From the NCBI RefSeq assembly GCF_022170825.1, contig NZ_CP081878.1, forward strand, positions 2,010,001 through 2,074,000: DNA of 64,000 bases, in the 5' to 3' direction. Within the stretch, counting starts at the first letter, position 1. Each line of letters begins with the position of its first letter. The DNA comes from Exiguobacterium acetylicum (GTDB lineage: Bacteria > Bacillota > Bacilli > Exiguobacteriales > Exiguobacteriaceae). A program made the translations under genes and the position numbers. Positions 37,927 through 46,654 of this stretch are shown piece by piece. The notes below the pieces were generated by a model. It saw only the letters and a program-made list of their open reading frames with translations. It did no database searches and had not been told where the DNA came from.

Positions 37927-38806
37927 TCGATAACTCTCCGAAGATTTTTGCTTCGAGCCAGCGACCAGTTGGCGTATTCGCTAGTCCACCTTTTGCCGTT
38001 TCGCGAAGTGCAGATGGCATCATCTGACCAATTTCATGCATGGCTGAGATGACTTCATCACACGGAATCCGTGACGTGATTCCAGCGAGTGCCATATCGG
38101 CAGCGACGACCGCATTCGCTCCACCCATTGCATTTCGTTTGACGCACGGCACTTCTACGAGTCCAGCAACCGGATCACAGACGAGTCCGAGCATATTTTT
38201 CAGGGCAATCGCAAACGCGTGTGCCGATTGATCCGGCGTTCCGCCCGCCATCTCAACGATGGCAGCTGCTGCCATCGCTGTCGCTGAACCGACCTCTGCC
38301 TGACAACCACCAGCTGCTCCGGAGATCGACGCATTGTTCGCAACGACAAATCCGAACGCACCGGATGTGAACAAGAAACGTAACATCTGCTCACGCGTTG
38401 GATTCAAGCGATCTTTGACCGCAAATAGCGTACCGGGTACAACTCCGGCACTTCCTGCCGTTGGTGTCGCACAAATTTTCCCCATCGCAGCATTGACTTC
38501 GTTCGTACCGATCGCTTTACTGACGGCATCAAGTAGCAGATCTCCTGACAAACCTTTACCTGAGGCACGGTACCGTTGAAGCAAGACAGCGTCCCCGCCT
38601 GTTAATCCAGTCACTGACTGGACACCTTCTCCGTCAAGTGAACGAGCTACTGCTTCTTCCATGACTTGTAGGTTTCGCTCCATCATCGCATAAACTTCAT
38701 CGCGCTCTAAATGACGAACCGTCATCTCTTGTTCAATCATGACTTCCGAAATCGGAATATTTCGTTCCGTCGCGATGGCGACGAGTTCTTTTACGGATTT
38801 AAACAT
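37910..38806 (-). CDS. sdaAA: L-serine dehydratase, iron-sulfur alpha subunit
   Basis: 298 residues. Cys motifs for the 4Fe-4S cluster: KICATPTAGSAGVVPG and GLVCDPVAGLVEVPCVKR. With SdaAB it deaminates L-serine to pyruvate and ammonia. Separated by four bases from sdaAB; same arrangement as in B. subtilis. Confidence 0.97.
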   Translation of the reverse strand: MFKSVKELVAIATERNIPISEVMIEQEMTVRHLERDEVYAMMERNLQVMEEAVARSLDGEGVQSVTGLTGGDAVLLQRYRASGKGLSGDLLLDAVSKAIGTNEVNAAMGKICATPTAGSAGVVPGTLFAVKDRLNPTREQMLRFLFTSGAFGFVVANNASISGAAGGCQAEVGSATAMAAAAIVEMAGGTPDQSAHAFAIALKNMLGLVCDPVAGLVEVPCVKRNAMGGANAVVAADMALAGITSRIPCDEVISAMHEIGQMMPSALRETAKGGLANTPTGRWLEAKIFGELSNESIT

Positions 38807-38810
38807 GTCT

Positions 38811-39473
38811 TCACTCTCCCATCATGACGGCACGCTCGACTTGAGGTAACCGATCGATTTCTTCCAACACTTCTGCTGTAATTCGGTCATCAATTTCAAT
38901 CGCCATAAGTGCTTGTTTTCCTTTTTCGTGCCGTGATACTTCCATGTGACCGATGTTGATTTCGTAATCAGCCAGTATGCTCGTCACGGCAGCAATCGCA
39001 CCAAAGCGGTCATGGTGTAAGACGACGAGTGCCGGTCCCCCACCGGACAAACGAAGCGGCACACCATTTAGTTCCGTGATCTCAATCGTTCCCCCACCAA
39101 TTGAAATCCCGACAAGTTCAAACTCTTCTACACCATTCGTCAAGTGGACACGAGCCGTATTCGGATGATCCGTCAACGCTTCACTCGTCTCAAAATGAAT
39201 CTCAATCCCTTTTGATTTTGCGATGTCGATCGATTGCGGAATTCGGTCGTCAAACGTGTCGTATCCGAGAACACCGCCAATAATCGCGACGTCCGTTCCG
39301 TGTCCACGATACGTATCAGCAAATGACCCATAAAACGTGATATGGATGACCGTTGGTGTTTCCCCGAACAATTTACCCGCCATCAATCCAATCCGTGCAG
39401 CACCTGCTGTATGCGAGCTCGATGGACCGACCATGACCGGTCCGATGATGTCAAAGACGCTACGATATTTCAT
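38811..39473 (-). CDS. sdaAB: L-serine dehydratase, beta subunit
   Basis: 220 residues. N-terminal serine dehydratase beta domain (FDIIGPVMVGPSSSHTAGAA) and a C-terminal ACT domain (YEINIGHMEVSRHEKGKQAL), probably sensing serine. A strong hairpin lies just upstream of its ribosome-binding site, and no separate promoter is visible between the hairpin and the ATG. Confidence 0.97.
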   Translation of the reverse strand: MKYRSVFDIIGPVMVGPSSSHTAGAARIGLMAGKLFGETPTVIHITFYGSFADTYRGHGTDVAIIGGVLGYDTFDDRIPQSIDIAKSKGIEIHFETSEALTDHPNTARVHLTNGVEEFELVGISIGGGTIEITELNGVPLRLSGGGPALVVLHHDRFGAIAAVTSILADYEINIGHMEVSRHEKGKQALMAIEIDDRITAEVLEEIDRLPQVERAVMMGE

Positions 39474-39497
39474 CTCTTTTCCCCTCTCTATGAAACA

Positions 39498-39538
39498 AAC
39501 GAAATCCCACCTCTATTATCGCAGATGGTGGGATTCGT
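39498..39538 (-). terminator. Terminator or attenuator between fakA and sdaAB
   Basis: Stem of about 11 bp (CGAATCCCACC with GGTGGGATTTCG, one bulge; arms 39500-39511 and 39527-39537), then TTTGTTTC on the minus strand. A smaller hairpin (AAAAGGC/GCCTTTT) precedes it near 39540-39560. Confidence 0.65.
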
Positions 39539-39573
39539 GAAAAGGCTAGTCGCCTTTTTTCAGTATGATGGTT

Positions 39574-41247
39574 TTATTCGACGCTTAAAATGTACGAATA
39601 AAGTGGTTGTTTACCGTCGTGTACTTCCACTTCAGCATCTGGATTGACCGATTCGATGTATGCGACGAGTGCGTCAACTTCATCTGTTGAGACGCCTTCA
39701 CCGTAAAGAACCGTGATGATCTCATCGTCTTCCGTGACGAGTGTATCGACGAGTTTCTTAACAGCACCAAGACTTGAACCGTCCGTAGCGACGATTTGTT
39801 TTTCAGCAATCGCCATATGGTCGTCCTTCTTGATCTCAACACCATCGATGTTCGTATCACGTACAGCATATGTGACTTGACCTGATTTAACAGCTGCAAT
39901 CGCATCTGCCATATGCGCTTCGTTTTCTTCGACAGTCGCTTCTGGGTTATAGACGATCGTTGCCGCCAATCCTTGTGGGACTGTTTTTGATTTCACGACC
40001 GTTACACCGCAAGAGGCAACAGATGCCGCTTGTTCAGCCGCCATGATGATGTTCGAGTTGTTCGGATAGACGTAGACATGTTCAGCATGTGCATCTTCGA
40101 TCGCCTTGACGATATCTTCCGTCGACGGGTTCATCGTTTGTCCACCTTCGATGACGACACTGACACCGAGTGATTTGAAGAGTTCACTGATTCCTTCACC
40201 CATTGCGACTGTCACGAGGGCTGCTTTCGCTTTTGCCTTCGGTGCAGCGACTGGCGTGACTTGGTTCGCGCCTTCTTCTTCGAGGATCGTCGAATGTTGT
40301 TGACGCATGTTTTCGATCTTAACAGCGACGAGTTCACCAAAACGTTGTCCTTTTGTGATGACTTCTCCTGGCGTTTCAACATGAACGTGAACTTTAAGGA
40401 GCTCTTCATCCGCAACGACGAGCAACGAATCACCGAATTCCGCTAATTCGTTACGGAAGTCTTCTTCGCTGAACGGTGCATTTGCGAGCTTGTCATCTTG
40501 GAAACGAACCATGATCTCCGTGCAGTAACCGTAATGAATTTCTTCTGTCGACATGAAGCTTTGAGCCGTTTTGTGATGCTCTGCTTCGACGAGTGCTTCC
40601 ATGACAGGCGCATGCGGCTTATCCAGTTCTTTTCCTTCAAGCGTTGCAAGGAACCCTTCATAGATGCAGACGAGACCTTGACCACCTGAGTCAACGACAC
40701 CTACTTCTTTTAATACCGGAAGAAGATCCGGTGTTCCGTCGAGCGACACTTTCGAAGCTTCGACGAGTTGACGCATCAACTCTAAGAAATCCGGCGTCGT
40801 CTCAGATTGTGCGATGGCCGCAACAGCTGTTTCACGAGCAACCGTCAAGATTGTTCCTTCGACTGGTTTCATGACCGCTTTGTATGCTGTATCGACACCT
40901 TTTTGCAACGCATCTGCGAATTCCTTCGTATCAATCGTCGTTTTTCCTTCGATTGATTTTGAGAATCCACGGAACAATTGACTCAAGATGACGCCTGAGT
41001 TTCCGCGTGCACCCATTAATAATCCACGTGCGAAGACGTTCGCGACTTCCGATACAGAATCCGATGTCGATTTACCTGCTTCTTTTGCACCTGAAGTCAT
41101 CGTCAAATTCATGTTCGTTCCCGTATCACCATCTGGCACAGGGAAGACATTCAATGAATCGACGAAATCTGCATTTTGATAGAGATTCGCCGCGCCATTT
41201 TGAATCATCTTGACTAACTGCGCTCCTGTTAAACGATCTACACTCAC
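39574..41247 (-). CDS. fakA: Fatty acid kinase FakA (YloV family, DAK2 domain)
   Basis: 557 residues from a GTG giving MSVDRLTGAQLVKMI. GAGGAGGAAAC is ideally spaced for it, whereas the ATG 11 codons upstream lies in the asp23-like gene end. N-terminal DAK2 kinase domain with VFPVPDGDTGTNMNLTM and RGNSGVILSQLFRG; middle and C-terminal domains have a DegV-like fold. With a FakB protein (not in this window) it phosphorylates free fatty acids. Confidence 0.93.
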   Translation of the reverse strand: MSVDRLTGAQLVKMIQNGAANLYQNADFVDSLNVFPVPDGDTGTNMNLTMTSGAKEAGKSTSDSVSEVANVFARGLLMGARGNSGVILSQLFRGFSKSIEGKTTIDTKEFADALQKGVDTAYKAVMKPVEGTILTVARETAVAAIAQSETTPDFLELMRQLVEASKVSLDGTPDLLPVLKEVGVVDSGGQGLVCIYEGFLATLEGKELDKPHAPVMEALVEAEHHKTAQSFMSTEEIHYGYCTEIMVRFQDDKLANAPFSEEDFRNELAEFGDSLLVVADEELLKVHVHVETPGEVITKGQRFGELVAVKIENMRQQHSTILEEEGANQVTPVAAPKAKAKAALVTVAMGEGISELFKSLGVSVVIEGGQTMNPSTEDIVKAIEDAHAEHVYVYPNNSNIIMAAEQAASVASCGVTVVKSKTVPQGLAATIVYNPEATVEENEAHMADAIAAVKSGQVTYAVRDTNIDGVEIKKDDHMAIAEKQIVATDGSSLGAVKKLVDTLVTEDDEIITVLYGEGVSTDEVDALVAYIESVNPDAEVEVHDGKQPLYSYILSVE

Positions 41248-41272
41248 TAAAGTTTCCTCCTCTATTCCCGCC

Positions 41273-41635
41273 TTAGACATTCGTCAAGCGGACTCCTTGG
41301 ACAAAGATGTTCACAGATGTCACGTCAAGACCTAGTGCCTGACTGAGCGTGTATTTCACGCGACTCTGTACGTTATTCGCCACCTCTGAGATTTTCGTTC
41401 CATAACTTACGATGATATGCATATCGATATGGACCTGCTCTGAAGCCTGTCGAACGATGACACCGCGTGCAAAGTTCTCACGTTTTAAGAGTTCAGCAAG
41501 ACCATCCTTGATTTGAGACTGGGATGCCATACCAACGACACCAAAACATTCCATTGCCGCACCGCCCGCAAGTTGCGCGACGACATCATTATCTACATCA
41601 ATCTTTCCATAGGTCGTTTTCATCTCGATCGCCAC
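41273..41635 (-). CDS. Asp23/Gls24 family envelope stress protein (YloU)
   Basis: 120 residues from a GTG giving MAIEMKTTYGKIDVDN, the same length and N-terminal pattern as B. subtilis YloU. AAGGGGG lies about eight bases upstream, and the 29-codon upstream extension is not conserved. Family motifs: GGAAMECFGVVGMASQSQI, HIDMHIIVSYGTKISEVA, VNIFVQGVRL. Asp23-like proteins attach to the membrane; the role of YloU is unclear. It forms a pair with fakA. Confidence 0.92.
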   Translation of the reverse strand: MAIEMKTTYGKIDVDNDVVAQLAGGAAMECFGVVGMASQSQIKDGLAELLKRENFARGVIVRQASEQVHIDMHIIVSYGTKISEVANNVQSRVKYTLSQALGLDVTSVNIFVQGVRLTNV

Positions 41636-41672
41636 CTGAGTAGCCCCCTTTGAATATTGTATTCTTCTCATA

Positions 41673-41701
41673 ATTCTACTATAAGGACCTACTATTGAAA
41701 A
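41673..41701 (-). promoter_or_regulatory. Candidate promoter for asp23-like/fakA
   Basis: Minus strand TTTTCA, 17-bp spacer, TAGAAT, about 40 bases before the GTG start. It lies in the 283-base gap shared with the divergent rpmB; the centre of that gap (41702-41836) shows nothing else I can support. Confidence 0.45.
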
Positions 41702-41836
41702 GTCGCCGTACTGACTATACAATGAATAAGTGAAAAATAGTAGCGGTCAAATGAACTTTTACCATCATCCTCATCCATTATTTTAAATTTCGAGGTTGTC
41801 TGTCAAGTTTTTTTCTTGTCAGCTACTTTTTTTATG

Positions 41837-41865
41837 TTGCAACCGCCCTGACACCATGCTAAGAT
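41837..41865 (+). promoter_or_regulatory. Sigma-A promoter of rpmB
   Basis: TTGCAA, 17-bp spacer, TAAGAT, about 54 bases before the rpmB ATG, which has AAAGGAGG upstream. Confidence 0.72.
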
Positions 41866-41918
41866 AGCAAAGTGTCTATTAGGACGAACGCAAAACAACA
41901 TAAAAGGAGGCGGAACGC

Positions 41919-42107
41919 ATGGCACGTAAATGCTACGTTACTGGGAAATCGCCAAAGTCGGGTAACAACCGTTCACACGCATTGAACAAAACAAAACGTA
42001 CTTGGGGAGTCAACGTACAAAAAGTACGTATCCTCGTCGACGGTAAGCCGAAAAAGGTTTGGGTTTCAGCTCGAGCTCTTAAATCAGGTAAAGTCGAACG
42101 CGTATAA
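41919..42107 (+). CDS. rpmB: 50S ribosomal protein L28
   Basis: 62 residues. [20 protein letters not shown] and [13 protein letters not shown] are L28 signatures. It has only one recognisable Cys and so lacks the paired CxxC zinc-site motif seen in some L28 proteins. Monocistronic, with its own promoter and terminator, divergent from the asp23-like gene. Confidence 0.98.
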   Translation: MARKCYVTGKSPKSGNNRSHALNKTKRTWGVNVQKVRILVDGKPKKVWVSARALKSGKVERV

Positions 42108-42114
42108 GGCGCAA

Positions 42115-42150
42115 CCACCGGATGGGAATCTTCCCTTCCGGTTTTTTTAT
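42115..42150 (+). terminator. Terminator after rpmB
   Basis: Interrupted stem ACCGGA-T-GGGAA / TTCCC-T-TCCGGT (42117-42128 and 42131-42142) with a two-base nominal loop, then TTTTTTTA. Confidence 0.85.
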
Positions 42151-42178
42151 ACCCTCATTTATTTTTCTCATAAACTAA

Positions 42179-42207
42179 TTGTCGCTTTTATTGAAAACGC
42201 TTACAAT
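42179..42207 (+). promoter_or_regulatory. Promoter of the amino acid permease
   Basis: TTGTCG, 17-bp spacer, TACAAT, about 40 bases before the ATG. The cre site overlaps the spacer and -10. Confidence 0.72.
42191..42205. promoter_or_regulatory. CcpA cre site in the permease promoter
   Basis: TTGAAAACGCTTACA matches the cre consensus WTGNAANCGNWWNCA at every defined position. It covers the spacer and most of the -10, so binding should repress the permease when preferred sugars are present. Confidence 0.75.
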
Positions 42208-42247
42208 AGGAACGTACTTTATTTTGTCAGAATTGGGGGAAGTCATC

Positions 42248-43651
42248 ATGCAACTCAAACGAGAGATGACGAGTCGACACCTGTTCATGATCTCACTCGG
42301 CGGGATCATCGGAACAGGCTTATTTTTAGGGTCAGGGTTAACGATTTCACAAGCAGGACCTCTCGGGGCGGTCCTCAGTTACATCGTGGGTGGGACCATC
42401 ATGTATCTGACGATGTTATGTCTAGGGGAATTAGCGGTCTATATGCCGGTCTCGGGGTCATTTCAGACCTATACGACCCGGTTCATCGGACCAGGAATCG
42501 GCTTTGCCGTCGGTTGGATTTATTGGCTCGGCTGGGCTGTGACAGTCGCACTCGAAATCACGGCTGCTGGCAGTTTGATGGATCGTTGGTTCCCGAATGT
42601 ACCAGTCGTCGTCTGGTGTACCGTCTTTACGGTCTTACTGTTTGGTCTGAATGCCGTCTCAGCCAAAGCGTTCGGTGAAGCAGAATTTTGGTTCTCGAGT
42701 TTAAAGGTACTCGCGATTCTCTTCTTCATCGTCCTCGGTGGTGCTGCTTGGTTCGGCTGGTTACCGATGGAAGCAGATCGTCCGACAACGTTATTTGCGA
42801 ACTTTACGGCAAGCGGTTGGTTTCCAAACGGGATTCTCGGTGTCTTGACGACGATGATTGCCGTCAACTTCGCTTTCCAAGGAACCGAATTGATTGGTGT
42901 CGCGGCTGGGGAGTCCGACACGCCTGAAAAATCGATTCCAAAAGCGATCCGGAATACAGTCTGGCGTACGTTCATCTTCTTTGTCTTATCAATTACGATC
43001 GTTGGTGCCTTGATTCCATATGAGACAGCTGGCGGAGTCAGCAGCCCGTTCATCATGGTCTTTGATGCAATCGGCATCCCTTATGCTGCTGATTTAATGA
43101 ATATCGTTGTCTTGACAGCACTATTATCTGTCGGTAACTCGGGACTGTATGCGGCAACCCGAATGTTATGGGCGATGTCGCAAGAAGGCATGATTTCAAA
43201 GAAATTATCTTACGTCAATGCACGAGGTGTACCGATGCGTGCTTTACTCTTTACGATGATGTTTGCGATGTTATCGCTTCTAACAGCCTTTTTCGCAGAG
43301 GATACCGTCTTTATTTGGCTCTTATCCTTAGCTGGGCTCGGTGCTCAAGTCGGTTGGATTTCCATCTCTGCTTCTCAACTCGCATTTCGTCGGCAGTTCT
43401 TGCGAAACGGACATGATCTATCCGAATTGAAATTCAAGACACCGCTCTATCCGGTGTTACCGCTGATTTCGTTGACGTTAAACGTCGTCGTCCTCGTTAG
43501 TCTTGCGTTTCAAGTGGACCAGCGGATTGCCCTATACATCGGTGTTCCATTCTTCCTCGTCATGTGGGGAAGCTATCATCTCTTCGTCAAAGGAAAACAT
43601 CTAGCAGCACAAAGCGACATCCGTGTCGCTCCTTCTCAACTCGAAGAATAA
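42248..43651 (+). CDS. APC-family amino acid permease, RocE/RocC-like (arginine/ornithine type)
   Basis: 467 residues from MQLKREMTSRHLFMISLGG; GGGGGAAG lies upstream, and the 23-codon extension is rejected. About 12 membrane helices. Family signatures GGIIGTGLFLGSG and AVNFAFQGTELIGVAAGES-type sequence, with strong resemblance by eye to B. subtilis RocE/RocC. It imports amino acids by proton symport; the precise substrate is inferred. It lies between rpmB and thiN, where B. subtilis has spoVM. A perfect cre match in its promoter fits a catabolic amino acid transporter. Confidence 0.82.
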   Translation: MQLKREMTSRHLFMISLGGIIGTGLFLGSGLTISQAGPLGAVLSYIVGGTIMYLTMLCLGELAVYMPVSGSFQTYTTRFIGPGIGFAVGWIYWLGWAVTVALEITAAGSLMDRWFPNVPVVVWCTVFTVLLFGLNAVSAKAFGEAEFWFSSLKVLAILFFIVLGGAAWFGWLPMEADRPTTLFANFTASGWFPNGILGVLTTMIAVNFAFQGTELIGVAAGESDTPEKSIPKAIRNTVWRTFIFFVLSITIVGALIPYETAGGVSSPFIMVFDAIGIPYAADLMNIVVLTALLSVGNSGLYAATRMLWAMSQEGMISKKLSYVNARGVPMRALLFTMMFAMLSLLTAFFAEDTVFIWLLSLAGLGAQVGWISISASQLAFRRQFLRNGHDLSELKFKTPLYPVLPLISLTLNVVVLVSLAFQVDQRIALYIGVPFFLVMWGSYHLFVKGKHLAAQSDIRVAPSQLEE

Positions 43652-43656
43652 TTTCA

Positions 43657-43697
43657 TAAGAAAAGAGGCTGCGGATTATCCACGGCCTCTTTTCTTA
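43657..43697. terminator. Bidirectional terminator between the permease and thiN
   Basis: AAAAGAGGC/GCCTCTTTT stem (43661-43669 and 43685-43693) with a 15-base loop that can extend the pairing, then TTCTTATG on the plus strand and TTCTTATG on the minus strand. Confidence 0.8.
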
Positions 43698-43705
43698 TGC
43701 TTGTT

Positions 43706-44308
43706 CTATTCCTTAAGTGTTCGCATCATCAATAGTTCTCCTTGATGGAGTACTACTTTCGCTTCAGACGCGCTCCATTCATTGCTGACAGTCAATGATC
43801 CTCCAACAGGAACCGGATGTTTATCGAGTGGGTATTTAACTCCAGATAAACTTAGAATCGACGGCACAAGCGGGATAAATGAAAGATAATGATAGCCCCC
43901 TGCTTCGACTGGATACGTTCCCGCAGCCAAGTACCGCACCTCTTCTCGTTTCGTTACGAGTCGTGCTTCTGGATATTGCTTCAACAGATAGACATTTTGA
44001 ACGGTCATATCGAGTCGTCCGCCTGTCGCTCCGACGATGATGATCTCCTCACCCCGTTCCATCTCTGACACTGTCCGAAGTGCAAGTTCGAGATCCGTCT
44101 CATCTTTCTCTGCCGGATGGACGATTGCGCCTTCAGGTACATAGCCAAGTGAATCAAAATCACCAATCGTCATATCACATGTCAGCCCAAACGATTCAAT
44201 CGTTTGAACACCACCATCGACACCAACGATGAAATCATTGATCTGACAAAACGTCCGTAAGTCCGGTACCTCTTCTTGCGGACCCGCACAGACAAGAATC
44301 GCCCGCAT
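43706..44308 (-). CDS. thiN: Thiamine pyrophosphokinase
   Basis: 200 residues from MRAILVCAGPQEEVPD; AGGTG is inside the thiT end, and the 35-codon extension overlaps thiT out of frame. Motifs: DFIVGVDGGVQTIESFG, CDMTIGDFDSLG and GATGGRLDMTVQNVYLL, with the C-terminal thiamine-binding beta domain. It converts thiamine to TPP. It starts one base after the thiT stop, so uptake and activation of thiamine are expressed together. Confidence 0.95.
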   Translation of the reverse strand: MRAILVCAGPQEEVPDLRTFCQINDFIVGVDGGVQTIESFGLTCDMTIGDFDSLGYVPEGAIVHPAEKDETDLELALRTVSEMERGEEIIIVGATGGRLDMTVQNVYLLKQYPEARLVTKREEVRYLAAGTYPVEAGGYHYLSFIPLVPSILSLSGVKYPLDKHPVPVGGSLTVSNEWSASEAKVVLHQGELLMMRTLKE

Positions 44309-44309
44309 A

Positions 44310-44870
44310 TTAAACACCTCGTGCTGAATAGCGAAGTAAGCGTGGTGCAGTCGTGAATAGAAGACCTGTGACGACACCGCAAAGAACGTAAGACGGAACC
44401 ATGTATGTCGCATTATAAATCAATGAATACGGTACGACTGGACCCTCAGCATACTCGGCAAAAAAGACGATCCCACTAATGACATGACAGATATATCGAA
44501 GTCCCGCTCCTAACAGTGTCGCAAGAAGAACGAACGCCATCAAGCTTTTCTTTTGTCCGTTACGCGCGGCTTGTCTAACTTGACGCGCAAACAGACCACT
44601 TAATCCGACAACACCATAGGCAATCGTATAATCAAGTAGTGGTTGAACGACCGTCAAGACTTGCGGGGCAAACATCAATTGGATCGTACCGACTAGTGCT
44701 CCAGTGACGACACCTCCGACGACACCATGGCGAAACGCCATAACGAATATGGGAAGCATCGCTAAGCTGATTGAGCCTCCTTGTGGCATTTTGAATGGAA
44801 TCAATAAATCAAAGACGACTCCGAGACTTGCGAAGATGGCAATTTCCATCATCATTTGTAACCGTTTCAT
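44310..44870 (-). CDS. thiT: ECF transporter thiamine-binding S component ThiT
   Basis: 186 residues from MKRLQMMMEIAIFASLG; GGAGG is eight bases upstream, and the 26-codon extension lies in the riboswitch terminator. About six membrane helices. The family loop FKMPQGGSISLAMLPIFVM binds thiamine. It works with the shared ECF AAT module encoded elsewhere. Controlled by the TPP riboswitch directly upstream. Confidence 0.96.
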   Translation of the reverse strand: MKRLQMMMEIAIFASLGVVFDLLIPFKMPQGGSISLAMLPIFVMAFRHGVVGGVVTGALVGTIQLMFAPQVLTVVQPLLDYTIAYGVVGLSGLFARQVRQAARNGQKKSLMAFVLLATLLGAGLRYICHVISGIVFFAEYAEGPVVPYSLIYNATYMVPSYVLCGVVTGLLFTTAPRLLRYSARGV

Positions 44871-44904
44871 GCTAATTTCCTCCTTCATGGAATAAAACGG
44901 GACG

Positions 44905-44937
44905 CAAAAAGGCAGTACGACGAACGCCGTACTGCCT
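44905..44937 (-). terminator. Riboswitch-controlled terminator of thiT-thiN
   Basis: Strong 11-bp stem (GGCAGTACGGC with GTCGTACTGCC; arms at 44911-44921 and 44926-44936), followed on the minus strand by TTTTTGCG, ending 35 bases before the thiT ATG. It is the expression platform of the TPP riboswitch: formed when TPP is bound. Confidence 0.9.
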
Positions 44938-44944
44938 GCGTGCG

Positions 44945-45037
44945 CCACATCCCTACGTCCGTTTGAACGGAACAGGTTCGAAGGGTTAAAGTCGAAAAGA
45001 CTCCTCTCAGCCGCTTTTTAAGCGACACCCCTTGCGG
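44945..45037 (-). ncRNA. TPP riboswitch (THI element)
   Basis: Minus strand order of hallmark elements: AAGGGGTG, CGGCTGAGAGGAG, ACCCTTCGAACCTG, CGTAGGGA. The closing helix P1 pairs CCGCA (45033-45037) with TGTGG (44945-44949). It precedes the thiT terminator and gates transcription according to TPP level. Confidence 0.97.
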
Positions 45038-45063
45038 TCATCATATTTCGTTTTCTCGTACTT

Positions 45064-45069
45064 ATTATA
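45064..45069 (-). promoter_or_regulatory. Possible -10 of the thiT promoter
   Basis: Minus strand TATAAT (perfect) 27 bases before the riboswitch aptamer and partly within the rpe end. No good -35 is visible, so this is tentative. Confidence 0.4.
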
Positions 45070-45721
45070 CGGTAGCCCCTTGACGAATGCTAGTGATTGC
45101 TTCCGCATAATCTGGTGCATTGTAGATTGCTGATCCTGCGACTAGAACATTTGCACCGTTTTCGATACAAAGTTTTGCCGTTTCCGGATTGACCCCACCA
45201 TCAATCTCGATTTCAAATGTCAGACCACGATCTGCCTTCATTTGTGCAAGTGTCGCAAGTTTCGGCATGACACTCTCAATGAACGCCTGACCACCAAAGC
45301 CCGGATTAACTGTCATCAACAAGACCATGTCGACGTCCTGAAGAACGTGTTCAATCGTCGATAATGGTGTATGTGGATTTAAGACGACCCCCGCCTTCGC
45401 ACCTGCTGCTTTAATTTGTTGCAAGACACGATGGACATGATTCGTCGCTTCGACGTGGAACGTCACGATGTCGGCTCCTGCCTTGACGAAATCTTCGACG
45501 AAACGTTCGGGTTGATCAATCATCAAATGGACATCAAGGACCATGTCCGTCTTTTGACGTAAGCTACTTAACACAGGTAAACCGAACGAGATGTTCGGAA
45601 CGAACTGACCATCCATGACGTCGAAATGAATGTAGTCTGCTCCTGCCGCCTCAACCGCCTTGACATCACGCTCGAGATTCGCAAAATCTGCTGATAAGAT
45701 CGATGGTGCAATTTTAATCAT
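45065..45721 (-). CDS. rpe: Ribulose-phosphate 3-epimerase
   Basis: 218 residues from [16 protein letters not shown] (GGAGG eight bases upstream, provided by the last rsgA codons). TIM-barrel with metal ligands in [27 protein letters not shown] and [10 protein letters not shown]. It interconverts ribulose-5-P and xylulose-5-P in the pentose phosphate pathway. Last gene of the gmk-rpe operon before the thi promoter. Confidence 0.98.
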   Translation of the reverse strand: MIKIAPSILSADFANLERDVKAVEAAGADYIHFDVMDGQFVPNISFGLPVLSSLRQKTDMVLDVHLMIDQPERFVEDFVKAGADIVTFHVEATNHVHRVLQQIKAAGAKAGVVLNPHTPLSTIEHVLQDVDMVLLMTVNPGFGGQAFIESVMPKLATLAQMKADRGLTFEIEIDGGVNPETAKLCIENGANVLVAGSAIYNAPDYAEAITSIRQGATV

Positions 45722-45723
45722 CT

Positions 45724-46629
45724 TCAATACCTCCGGGCTCGATTCTTGATTTCGTCTATAAACATACCATAATTCTCATAGCGGGAGGACATGATTTCTT
45801 GTGCTTCGACCGCTTCCTTAACGGCACAACCAGGTTCATTCAAATGCAAGCAACCCCGATATTTACAATCGTCTTGCACAGCCACGAATTCAGGAAAACT
45901 CCATCGCACATCCTCAATTTCCATTTCATACGGAAAGTCTAGATTCGAGAACCCTGGCGTATCGGCAATCAACCCTTCCGCAAGCGGCATCAACGTAACG
46001 TGACGGGTCGTATGACGCCCACGTCCGAGTGATTTCGAGATCGCACTCGTTTCTAAATCAAGCGATGGTTCAAGTGCATTCAACAGCGAGCTTTTGCCGA
46101 CACCTGATTGTCCAGCGAGAACACTTGTTTTTCCTGCAAGTAATGGTCGGACTTGCTCGACACCTGTCAACGTCTCACTCGATGTTTCGATGACCGTATA
46201 GCCAATCTTTCGATAAGCAGCAATCGCTTCACGGACAGCAGGTCCTTTGACATCGTCGAGTAAATCCATCTTCGTTAACAGGATGACGGGTTGTATTTCC
46301 TTCGCTTCGATCAATACGAGAAACCGATCGAGCAGATGGGCTGAAAAATCAGGTTCTGCTGCTGAGACGACAAGCAATGCCTGGTCGATGTTCGCGACAG
46401 GAGGACGTACTAGAAAATTGTCACGCTCCTTCACTTCGAGAATATAGCCGGTCTCACTCTCGATATGAAGGACGACTTCGTCTCCGACGACAGGACTGAT
46501 ACCACGTTTTCGGAAATTTCCTCTTGCTCGTGAACGGACTTCTCCTTCTGGTGTCATGACATCATAAAAGCCGCCTTGCAACCGTATGATCGTTCCTTCT
46601 CGATTCTCTTCGATGCGCTGTTCCGTCAT
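45724..46629 (-). CDS. rsgA: Small ribosomal subunit biogenesis GTPase RsgA (YloQ)
   Basis: 301 residues from [25 protein letters not shown] lies upstream, and the 41-codon extension is rejected because it lies inside prkC. OB fold, circularly permuted GTPase (LTKMDLL first, then [14 protein letters not shown] and [10 protein letters not shown]), and a C-terminal zinc site ([20 protein letters not shown]). It matures the 30S subunit. In other Firmicutes it is phosphorylated by the adjacent-gene kinase PrkC. Confidence 0.97.
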   Translation of the reverse strand: MTEQRIEENREGTIIRLQGGFYDVMTPEGEVRSRARGNFRKRGISPVVGDEVVLHIESETGYILEVKERDNFLVRPPVANIDQALLVVSAAEPDFSAHLLDRFLVLIEAKEIQPVILLTKMDLLDDVKGPAVREAIAAYRKIGYTVIETSSETLTGVEQVRPLLAGKTSVLAGQSGVGKSSLLNALEPSLDLETSAISKSLGRGRHTTRHVTLMPLAEGLIADTPGFSNLDFPYEMEIEDVRWSFPEFVAVQDDCKYRGCLHLNEPGCAVKEAVEAQEIMSSRYENYGMFIDEIKNRARRY

Positions 46630-46654
46630 CCTATGCACTCCTTTTTCGTCACAT

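Noticed and set aside
41760..41836. Hairpin from the two CTGTCAAG/CTTGTCAG words upstream of rpmB
   Set aside because: The words look complementary at first glance but are not inverted complements (CTTGACAG would be needed), so no real stem forms.
42520..43077. 185-codon minus-strand open frame
   Set aside because: It lies entirely inside the RocE-like permease gene on the other strand, has no Shine-Dalgarno and no family resemblance; it is a shadow frame.
43652..43705. spoVM gene between thiN and rpmB as in Bacillus subtilis
   Set aside because: The gap holds only a terminator. No 26-codon frame like MKFYTIKLPKFLGG is seen near thiN or rpmB; this supports a non-spore-former.
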